64,000 bases of DNA from Streptomyces chrestomyceticus JCM 4735 (GTDB lineage Bacteria; Actinomycetota; Actinomycetes; Streptomycetales; Streptomycetaceae). Under the pieces are notes generated by a model that saw only the letters and a program-made list of their open reading frames with translations, searched no databases and was not told the DNA's origin. Of this stretch, positions 57,880 to 64,000 are shown piece by piece. Numbering within the stretch: position 1 is the stretch's first letter; the number at the start of each line of letters is the position of its first letter. The stretch lies in NCBI RefSeq assembly GCF_003865135.1, contig NZ_BHZC01000001.1, positions 1,736,001-1,800,000 of the forward strand. Direction: 5' to 3'. Position numbers and translations under genes: made by a program.

Positions 57880-59892
57880 ATGACCGAACGTCACAAGGAT
57901 CGTCCGTGGCTGATGCGGACCTACGCCGGGCACTCCACCGCTGAGGCGTCCAACGCGCTCTACCGGCGCAACCTCGCCAAGGGCCAGACGGGCCTGTCGG
58001 TCGCCTTCGACCTGCCGACGCAGACCGGTTACGACCCGGACCACGTCCTCGCCCGCGGTGAGGTCGGCCGGGTCGGGGTCCCCGTCTCGCACCTCGGCGA
58101 CATGCGCCGGCTGTTCCAGGACATCCCGCTGGAGCAGATGAACACCTCGATGACGATCAACGCCACGGCCATGTGGCTGCTGGCGCTGTACGAGGTGGTC
58201 GCCGAGGAACAGGGCGCCGACATCGCCGAGCTGTCGGGCACCACGCAGAACGACATCGTCAAGGAGTACCTCTCGCGCGGGACGCACGTCTTCCCGCCGG
58301 GCCCGAGCCTGCGGCTGACCACCGACATGATCACGTACACGGTGGCGCACATACCGAAGTGGAACCCGATCAACATCTGCAGCTACCACCTGCAGGAGGC
58401 GGGCGCCACGCCGGTGCAGGAGATCGCGTACGCGATGAGCACCGCGATCGCCGTGCTCGACGCCGTACGGGACTCGGGGCAGGTGCCGGCGGAGAAGTTC
58501 GGTGACGTGGTGGCGCGGATCTCCTTCTTCGTGAACGCCGGGGTCCGGTTCATCGAGGAGATGTGCAAGATGCGCGCCTTCGGCCGCATCTGGGAGCAGG
58601 TCACCCGCGAGCGGTACGGCGTGGAGAACCCCAAGCAGCGCCGCTTCCGCTACGGCGTGCAGGTCAACTCCCTCGGCCTGACCGAGGCGCAGCCGGAGAA
58701 CAACGTCCAGCGGATCGTCCTGGAGATGCTGGCCGTCACCCTCTCCAAGGACGCCCGCGCCCGCGCCGTACAGTTGCCGGCCTGGAACGAGGCGCTGGGC
58801 CTGCCCCGGCCCTGGGACCAGCAGTGGTCGCTGCGCATCCAGCAGGTGCTGGCCCACGAGTCGGACCTGCTGGAGTACGAGGACATCTTCGCCGGGTCGC
58901 ACGTCATCGAGGCCAAGGTCGCTTCCCTGGTCGAGGAGAGCCTGGCGGAGATGGCCCGGATCGAGGAGATGGGCGGGGCGATGGCCGCCGTCGAGTCCGG
59001 CTACCTGAAGGCGCAACTGGTCTCCTCGCACGCCGAGCGGCGGGCCCGGATCGAGGCGGGCGAGGAGAAGATCGTCGGCGTCAACTGCTACGAGTCGACC
59101 GAGCCGAACCCGCTCACCGCCGACCTGGACACCGCCATCATGACCGTCGACCCGGACAACGAGGCGGGCGTGGTGCGGGCGCTGCACCGGTGGCGCGACG
59201 AGCGCGACGAGGCACGGGCGCAGGAGTCCCTGTCGGCGCTGAAGAAGGCCGCGGCCGGGGACACCAACCTGTTCGCCGCGACCCTCGAATGCGCCCGCGC
59301 GGGCGTCACCACGGGCGAGTGGGCCTGGGCCCTGCGGGACGTCTTCGGCGAGTTCCGGGCGCCGACCGGCGTCTCGGGCGCGCCGCTCGCCGTCACCGCG
59401 GAGGCCGGCACGCCGCTCGCCGCGGTCCGCGCCAAGGTCGAGCGGACCGCCGCCGACCTGGGCACCGGGCGGCTGCGGCTGCTGGTCGGCAAGCCGGGGC
59501 TGGACGGCCACAGCAACGGCGCGGAGCAGATCGCCGTACGGGCCAGGGACGCCGGCTTCGAGGTCGTCTACCAGGGCATCCGCCTGACGCCCGAGCAGAT
59601 CGTCACGGCGGCCGTCGCCGAGGACGTGCACTGCGTGGGGCTGTCGATCCTGTCCGGCTCGCACGCCGAGCTGGTGCCGGACGTGCTGCGGCGGCTGCGC
59701 GAGACCGGCGGCGGCGACATTCCCGTCATCGTCGGCGGCATCATCCCCAACGCCGACGCGGCGGCCCTCCGGGAAGCCGGAGTGGCGGCCGTGTTCACCC
59801 CGAAGGACTTCGGTATCACGGAGATCATCGGCCGTATCGTCGACGAGATCCGTACCGCGAACAAGCTCGACCCTCTGGAGGTCCCCGCGTGA
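57880..59892 (+). CDS. meaA: Ethylmalonyl-CoA mutase
   Basis: Coenzyme-B12-dependent isomerase of 670 residues that turns (2R)-ethylmalonyl-CoA into (2S)-methylsuccinyl-CoA. The methylmalonyl-CoA-mutase-type barrel occupies the first 510 residues (SVAFDLPTQTGYDPDHVLAR, LSGTTQNDIVKEYLSRGTH, FPPGPSLRLTTDMITY). The C-terminal B12-binding domain follows, with GLDGHSNGAEQIAV (DxHxxG lower ligand at about 541-546) and VGLSILSGSH. It lies 34 bp after ccr and overlaps the next gene by 4 bases. The single-chain form and the neighbours distinguish it from methylmalonyl-CoA mutase. Confidence 0.95.
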   Translation: MTERHKDRPWLMRTYAGHSTAEASNALYRRNLAKGQTGLSVAFDLPTQTGYDPDHVLARGEVGRVGVPVSHLGDMRRLFQDIPLEQMNTSMTINATAMWLLALYEVVAEEQGADIAELSGTTQNDIVKEYLSRGTHVFPPGPSLRLTTDMITYTVAHIPKWNPINICSYHLQEAGATPVQEIAYAMSTAIAVLDAVRDSGQVPAEKFGDVVARISFFVNAGVRFIEEMCKMRAFGRIWEQVTRERYGVENPKQRRFRYGVQVNSLGLTEAQPENNVQRIVLEMLAVTLSKDARARAVQLPAWNEALGLPRPWDQQWSLRIQQVLAHESDLLEYEDIFAGSHVIEAKVASLVEESLAEMARIEEMGGAMAAVESGYLKAQLVSSHAERRARIEAGEEKIVGVNCYESTEPNPLTADLDTAIMTVDPDNEAGVVRALHRWRDERDEARAQESLSALKKAAAGDTNLFAATLECARAGVTTGEWAWALRDVFGEFRAPTGVSGAPLAVTAEAGTPLAAVRAKVERTAADLGTGRLRLLVGKPGLDGHSNGAEQIAVRARDAGFEVVYQGIRLTPEQIVTAAVAEDVHCVGLSILSGSHAELVPDVLRRLRETGGGDIPVIVGGIIPNADAAALREAGVAAVFTPKDFGITEIIGRIVDEIRTANKLDPLEVPA

Positions 59893-60848
59893 CTGTCAAC
59901 CGCCTTCGCCCCCGCCGTTCCTGCCTCGCCGTGCCCGGCAGCAACCCGCGCTTCCTGGAGAAGGCCCAGGGCCTCCCCGCCGACCAGGTCTTCCTGGACC
60001 TGGAGGACGCCTGCGCGCCGCTGGCCAAGGAGGGCGCCCGGCACACCATCGTGGACGCGCTGAACAACGGCGACTGGTCCGGCAAGACCCGCGTCGTGCG
60101 GGTCAACGACTGGACGACGCACTGGACGTACCGGGACGTCATCACCGTCGTCGAGGGCGCCGGGCAGAACCTGGACTGCATCATGCTGCCCAAGGTCCAG
60201 GACGCCCAGCAGATCGTCGCGCTGGACCTGCTGCTCACCCAGATCGAGACGACGATGGGCTTCGAGGCGGGCCGGATCGGCATCGAGGCGCAGATCGAGA
60301 ACGCCAAGGGCCTGGTGAACGTGGACGCCATCGCCACCGCGTCGCCGCGCCTGGAGACCATCATCTTCGGCCCGGCCGACTTCATGGCCTCCATCAACAT
60401 GAAGACGCTGGTCGTGGGCGAGCAGCCGCCCGGGTACGGCGCGGACGCGTACCACTACATCCTGATGCGCATCCTGATGGCGGCCCGCGCCAACGACCTC
60501 CAGGCGATCGACGGCCCCTACCTCCAGATCAAGAACGTGGACGGCTACAAGGAGGTCGCCGGGCGCGCCGCGGCGCTGGGCTTCGACGGCAAGTGGGTGC
60601 TGCACCCGGGTCAGGTCGAGGCGGCCAACGAGGTCTTCTCGCCGTCGCAGGAGGACTACGACCGTGCCGAGCTGATCCTCGACGCGTACGAGTGGCACAC
60701 CTCCGAGGCGGGCGGCAAGAAGGGCTCCGCGATGCTCGGCGACGAGATGATCGACGAGGCCAGCCGCAAGATGGCGCTCGTCGTCAGCGGAAAGGGCCGC
60801 GCCGCCGGCATGACCCGTACCTCGAAGTTCGAAGCCCCGGAGGCGTGA
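59889..60848 (+). CDS. Malyl-CoA / beta-methylmalyl-CoA lyase
   Basis: Mg-dependent aldolase of 319 residues of the HpcH/HpaI (CitE-like) family. In the pathway it cleaves beta-methylmalyl-CoA into glyoxylate and propionyl-CoA. Motifs: RSCLAVPGSNPRFLEKA, VFLDLEDACAP (metal-binding Glu/Asp), IGIEAQIENAKGLVNV and IFGPADFMASI. The GTG start overlaps the meaA stop (GTGA) and has GGAGG seven bases upstream. The reaction is assigned from operon position and family. An alternative is L-malyl-CoA lyase alone. Confidence 0.92.
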   Translation: MTVNRLRPRRSCLAVPGSNPRFLEKAQGLPADQVFLDLEDACAPLAKEGARHTIVDALNNGDWSGKTRVVRVNDWTTHWTYRDVITVVEGAGQNLDCIMLPKVQDAQQIVALDLLLTQIETTMGFEAGRIGIEAQIENAKGLVNVDAIATASPRLETIIFGPADFMASINMKTLVVGEQPPGYGADAYHYILMRILMAARANDLQAIDGPYLQIKNVDGYKEVAGRAAALGFDGKWVLHPGQVEAANEVFSPSQEDYDRAELILDAYEWHTSEAGGKKGSAMLGDEMIDEASRKMALVVSGKGRAAGMTRTSKFEAPEA

Positions 60849-60853
60849 CCGCG

Positions 60854-61375
60854 ATGCAGTTCGGCCGTACCTACGAGGAATTCACCGTCGGGGACGTCTA
60901 CAAGCACTGGCCGGGAAAGACGGTCACGGAATACGACGACCACCTGTTCTGTCTGCTCACGATGAATCACCATCCGCTGCACATGGACAGCAACTACGCC
61001 GAGCGGACCACCGACTTCGGCAAGAATGTCGTGGTCGGCAACTACATCTACTCGCTGTTGCTGGGGATGTCGGTGCCGGACGTGTCGGGCAAGGCGATCG
61101 CGAATCTGGAAATCGAGTCGCTGAAGCATGTGGCGCCCACTTTTCACGGGGACACGCTCTACGGCGAGACGACGGTGCTCGACAAGACGCCGTCGAGGTC
61201 CAAGAGCGACCGCGGGATCGTGTACGTGGAGACCAAGGGCTACAAGCAGGACGGCACCCTGGTGTGCGTCTTCCGGCGCAAGGTGATGGTGCCCACCGCC
61301 ACGTACGTCAAGGAGCGCGGCGGCGAGCAGCCGGGCCGCCCGGAGCTGCGGGAACCGGCCCGTAAGGAGAAGTGA
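60854..61375 (+). CDS. Mesaconyl-CoA hydratase (MaoC-like)
   Basis: Hot-dog-fold hydratase of 173 residues that adds water to mesaconyl-C1-CoA to give beta-methylmalyl-CoA. The MaoC catalytic dyad region is MNHHPLHMDSNYAERT and NVVVGNYIYSLLLGM. The start could be the ATG at 60854 (GGAGG ten bases upstream) or a GTG nine bases earlier that overlaps the previous stop. The function follows from the family and its place between the lyase and the methylsuccinyl-CoA dehydrogenase. Confidence 0.92.
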   Translation: MQFGRTYEEFTVGDVYKHWPGKTVTEYDDHLFCLLTMNHHPLHMDSNYAERTTDFGKNVVVGNYIYSLLLGMSVPDVSGKAIANLEIESLKHVAPTFHGDTLYGETTVLDKTPSRSKSDRGIVYVETKGYKQDGTLVCVFRRKVMVPTATYVKERGGEQPGRPELREPARKEK

Positions 61376-61376
61376 G

Positions 61377-62585
61377 ATGAGCGGACGCCTCGCGCAGACC
61401 GAGGGCCTGACGGACATCCAGCGGGAAATCCTCTCGACGGTCCGTGACTTCGTCGACAAAGAGATTCTGCCGGTCGCCACCGAGCTGGAGCACCGCGACG
61501 AGTACCCGACGCGGATAGTCGAGGGGCTGAAGGAACTCGGCGTCTTCGGGCTGATGATTCCGGAGGAGTACGGGGGCCTCGGCGAGTCGCTGCTGACGTA
61601 CGCGCTGACGGTGGAGGAGATCGCCCGCGGCTGGATGAGCGTGTCGGGCATCATCAACACGCACTTCATCGTGGCGTACATGCTCAAGCAGCACGGTACG
61701 CAGGAGCAGAAGGACTATTTCCTGCCGAAGATGGCGGCGGGTGACATCCGTGGCGCTTTCTCGATGTCGGAGCCGGCGCTCGGCTCGGACGTCTCGGCCA
61801 TCACGTCCAAAGGCGTGGCGGACGGCGGAGATTATGTACTGACCGGTCAGAAGATGTGGCTGACCAACGGCGGTTCGTCAACTCTCGTAGCGGTGCTGTG
61901 CCGTACGGACGAGGGCCATCCGGAAGGCACCGCGCCGCACAAGTCGATGACCACCTTCCTCGTCGAGAAGGAGGCGGGCTTCGGTGAGGTCCGGCCGGGG
62001 CTGACCATTCCCGGCAAGATCGACAAGATGGGCTACAAGGGGGTCGACACCACCGAGCTGATCATGGACGGGCTGCGCATCCCCGCCGACCGGGTCCTCG
62101 GCGGACAGACCGGACGTGGCTTCTATCACATGATGGACGGCGTCGAGGTCGGCCGGGTGAACGTGGCCGCGCGGGGCTGCGGCGTCGCACAGCGCGCCTT
62201 CGAGCTGGGCGTTTCGTACGCGCAGCAGCGGCACACCTTCGGCAAGCCGATCGCCCAGCACCAGGCGATCCAGTTCAAACTTGCCGAAATGGCCACAAAG
62301 GTGGAAGCGGCCCATGCGATGATGGTCAACGCCGCACGCAAGAAGGACTCCGGTCAGCGGAACGACCTGGAAGCGGGCATGGCCAAGTACCTGGCCTCCG
62401 AGTACTGCAAGGAGGTGGTGGAGGACGCGTTCCGCATCCACGGCGGCTACGGCTTCTCCAAGGAGTACGAGATCGAGCGCCTCTACCGGGAGGCACCGAT
62501 GCTCCTCATCGGTGAAGGTACCGCCGAGATCCAGAAAATGATCATCGGCCGACGGCTGCTGGAGGAGTACCGAATCCAGGGGTGA
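61377..62585 (+). CDS. Methylsuccinyl-CoA dehydrogenase
   Basis: FAD-dependent acyl-CoA dehydrogenase of 402 residues that oxidises (2S)-methylsuccinyl-CoA to mesaconyl-C1-CoA. It has MIPEEYGGLGESLLTY, SMSEPALGSDVSAITS (flavin contacts), KMWLTNGGSSTL, YAQQRHTFGKPIAQHQAIQ, IHGGYGFSKEYEIERLY and the C-terminal IGEGTAEIQKMIIGRRLL. The ATG has GGAG seven bases upstream and starts one base after the hydratase stop. The specific substrate rests on the operon, as the family is broad. It is the last gene before the terminator. Confidence 0.92.
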   Translation: MSGRLAQTEGLTDIQREILSTVRDFVDKEILPVATELEHRDEYPTRIVEGLKELGVFGLMIPEEYGGLGESLLTYALTVEEIARGWMSVSGIINTHFIVAYMLKQHGTQEQKDYFLPKMAAGDIRGAFSMSEPALGSDVSAITSKGVADGGDYVLTGQKMWLTNGGSSTLVAVLCRTDEGHPEGTAPHKSMTTFLVEKEAGFGEVRPGLTIPGKIDKMGYKGVDTTELIMDGLRIPADRVLGGQTGRGFYHMMDGVEVGRVNVAARGCGVAQRAFELGVSYAQQRHTFGKPIAQHQAIQFKLAEMATKVEAAHAMMVNAARKKDSGQRNDLEAGMAKYLASEYCKEVVEDAFRIHGGYGFSKEYEIERLYREAPMLLIGEGTAEIQKMIIGRRLLEEYRIQG

Positions 62586-62609
62586 ACGCCCGATTTGGGG
62601 CGTTTTATT
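62585..62609 (+). terminator. Rho-independent terminator of the ethylmalonyl-CoA operon
   Basis: AACGCCC (62585-62591), a 6-base loop, GGGCGTT (62598-62604), then TTATT. The stem overlaps the last base of the stop codon. It is the only classical stem plus T-run that I found in the window. Confidence 0.8.
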
Positions 62610-62718
62610 CAGGACGAAGATCACACCCCGCCCGCGCGCTTCGGCCACGGATTGGCGCTGGCTCTTGGCCAGTTGCCGCCCGCAACCGATACCATCCCGG
62701 GAAAGCCGCCGTCCCCCA

Positions 62719-62746
62719 TTGCATATGCGGCATCCTCCGCTACGAA
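62719..62746 (+). promoter_or_regulatory. Putative psd promoter
   Basis: TTGCAT (62719-62724), a 16-base spacer and TACGAA (62741-62746) stand before the psd ATG at 62755. GAAGG at 62744 could serve as ribosome site. Its position just past the operon terminator supports a separate psd-pssA transcript. Confidence 0.45.
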
Positions 62747-62754
62747 GGTCATCC

Positions 62755-63402
62755 ATGCCCCACAGCCAATCCTCTGCACAACGCGGTCGTGTCCGCCTCG
62801 CGCGCGGAGCGTCGCCGTGGCTTCTGCCGACCGTCGCGACGGCGGCGGTCAGCCTGGCCCGTTCCCGTCGCTCGGGACGCTGGGCAGCCGCCGCCGTGCC
62901 CGCCACCGCCCTGGCGGCGGGCATGCTGTGGTTCTTCCGCGATCCTGAGCGGGAGATCGCTCAGGGCCGGGTCATCTCCCCGGCCGACGGCGTGGTGCAG
63001 AGCATCATGCCGTGGAAGGACGGGCGCACCCGCGTCGCGATCTTCATGAGCCCGCTGAACGTCCACGTCAACCGCGCGCCGCTGGCCGGCACGGTGACGT
63101 CCGTGGAGCACATCCCCGGCGGGTACGTCCCGGCGTTCAACAAGGAGAGCGAGAACAACGAGCGGGTCGTCTGGCACTTCGACACCGAGCTCGGCGACAT
63201 CGAGATGGTGCAGATCGCCGGGGCCGTGGCCCGCCGTATCGTCCCCTACGTGCCCCAGGGCTCGAAGGTGGAGCAGGGCGAGCGCATCGGCCTGATCCGC
63301 TTCGGGTCACGCGTCGACGTCTACCTCCCGGCGGGTGTCGAGGCCGCGGTCGAGGTCGGCCAGGCCACCACCGCGGGGGTGACACGCCTTGACCGTGATT
63401 GA
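62755..63402 (+). CDS. psd: Phosphatidylserine decarboxylase proenzyme
   Basis: Membrane-associated pyruvoyl enzyme of 215 residues that turns phosphatidylserine into phosphatidylethanolamine. The core shows WFFRDPEREI, VISPADGVVQSI, FMSPLNVHVNRAPLAGTV and GGYVPAFNKESENNER. The self-cleavage site is LIRFGSRVDVYLP, in which Gly-Ser splits to give the pyruvoyl group. The N-terminal 60 residues include a hydrophobic helix (AVPATALAAGMLWFF). It is the short (type II) bacterial form. The ATG has GAAGG upstream. It overlaps pssA. Confidence 0.96.
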   Translation: MPHSQSSAQRGRVRLARGASPWLLPTVATAAVSLARSRRSGRWAAAAVPATALAAGMLWFFRDPEREIAQGRVISPADGVVQSIMPWKDGRTRVAIFMSPLNVHVNRAPLAGTVTSVEHIPGGYVPAFNKESENNERVVWHFDTELGDIEMVQIAGAVARRIVPYVPQGSKVEQGERIGLIRFGSRVDVYLPAGVEAAVEVGQATTAGVTRLDRD

Positions 63403-64000
63403 TCCCGACACACAGCCCGGCTGGGTCGCGGAGGTCGAGGAGGACGACGCGGCCGACGACATGCCGCTGTCGACGCGGTTGTCGATAGCGGACACGCTCA
63501 CGCTCGGCAACGCGATCTGCGGCTTCATGGCCGTCTACTTCACCACCACCGGCGTCCTGATCCCGCACCTGACGGGCAACGAGGACGGCGGGATGGCCCG
63601 GCACAGCGCCGCCATGGCGGTGATCCTGATGCTGCTGGCCTCCATCTTCGACCTGTTCGACGGGCTCGTCGCGCGCAAGCTGCGCGCCTCGGCGATGGGG
63701 GCCGAGCTCGACAACCTCTCCGACCTGATCAGCTTCGGGCTGGCGCCGGCGTACTTCGTCGTCACCTGGGGCATGGTCGCCCCGGACTCGCACCAGCGGG
63801 TCTCGGTGGTCGCGGCGGTGGTGGTGCTGCTGGCGGTGGTGCTGCGGCTGGCCCGGTTCTCCTGTGTGACGCTGCGTGACGGCATCTTCCAGGGGATGCC
63901 GAGCCCGTTCGGCGCGCTGACCGTGGTCGCGATCGTCCTGCTGGAGCTGCCCTTCGTGCCGACGCTGCTGGCGATCATCGGGGTGGCCTGGCTGATGGTG
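63389..64000 (+). CDS. pssA: CDP-diacylglycerol-serine O-phosphatidyltransferase (partial)
   Basis: Integral membrane enzyme that makes phosphatidylserine from CDP-diacylglycerol and serine, the substrate of the Psd next to it. The CDP-alcohol phosphatidyltransferase signature is complete (DLFDGLVARKLRASAMG, AELDNLSD). Several hydrophobic helices follow (VVAAVVVLLAVVLRLARF, ALTVVAIVLLEL). The start is the TTG at 63389, with a GGGGG-type site, or the GTG at 63395; both overlap the psd stop. The gene runs off the window, so the end is missing. Confidence 0.94.
   Translation, partial: MTVIDPDTQPGWVAEVEEDDAADDMPLSTRLSIADTLTLGNAICGFMAVYFTTTGVLIPHLTGNEDGGMARHSAAMAVILMLLASIFDLFDGLVARKLRASAMGAELDNLSDLISFGLAPAYFVVTWGMVAPDSHQRVSVVAAVVVLLAVVLRLARFSCVTLRDGIFQGMPSPFGALTVVAIVLLELPFVPTLLAIIGVAWLMV

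Overview
The window is chromosomal DNA of a high-GC actinomycete, almost certainly a Streptomyces. The signs are about 70% or higher GC with strong third-position GC bias, many GTG starts, Shine-Dalgarno sites of the GGAGG type mixed with apparently leaderless genes, a SigB-type sigma factor, GAF/ANTAR and SpoIIE regulators, a terpene synthase with P450s, a stand-alone phosphopantetheinyl transferase, and the Streptomyces-type ethylmalonyl-CoA operon. I saw no tRNA, rRNA, CRISPR array or intact transposase. I annotate about 57 protein genes or gene remnants.

Left part (0-16 kb): two metallo-beta-lactamase-fold hydrolases and a DedA-type membrane protein; an aminotransferase-fold protein with no lysine at all; a stress-signalling island (GAF-ANTAR protein, PAS-GAF sensor, SigB-family sigma factor); an enolase-superfamily enzyme; a lower-GC island (VOC-gene relic, membrane-anchored coiled-coil protein, Nudix hydrolase); DUF6158 and CBS-domain proteins separated by a SigB-like promoter and a possible hibernation-factor relic; a PAP2/diacylglycerol kinase fusion; a methyltransferase with a tandem-repeat N-terminus; a CapA-like lipoprotein; and a VOC protein coupled to a double-lesion pseudogene.

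Middle part (16-47 kb): a quinone-oxidoreductase-like enzyme; a small terpene locus (unknown secreted protein, class I terpene synthase, convergent P450); DUF5107/TPR, arginase-family, VOC, GNAT and PPTase genes; a TetR regulator divergent from an SRPBCC-DUF2867 fusion; a CYP105-like P450 with its 3Fe-4S ferredoxin; a 166-bp MITE-like inverted repeat; a run of five peptidase/hydrolase genes on one strand (CocE-type, S66, S9, M20, M55) with two overlapping gene pairs; a G-run-rich intergenic zone; a methyltransferase; an SpoIIE-type phosphatase; an AraC regulator; a secreted intradiol dioxygenase with a carbohydrate-binding tail; and an MFS transporter fused to CnaB-like repeats.

Right part (47-64 kb): a duplicated pair of tiny genes around a GntR regulator, with a decayed recombinase-like HTH fragment and an XRE-TPR regulator, which looks like the scar of an integrated element; two GNAT proteins; a HEAT-repeat protein; then a duplicated 3-hydroxyacyl-CoA dehydrogenase, a TetR regulator and the ethylmalonyl-CoA operon (ccr, meaA, malyl-CoA lyase, mesaconyl-CoA hydratase, methylsuccinyl-CoA dehydrogenase). 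The operon is closed by a clear rho-independent terminator. psd and a truncated pssA (phosphatidylethanolamine synthesis) follow. In the operon, crotonyl-CoA is carboxylated to ethylmalonyl-CoA, isomerised to methylsuccinyl-CoA, oxidised to mesaconyl-CoA, hydrated and cleaved to glyoxylate and propionyl-CoA. This supports growth on C2 units and feeds polyketide extender-unit supply.
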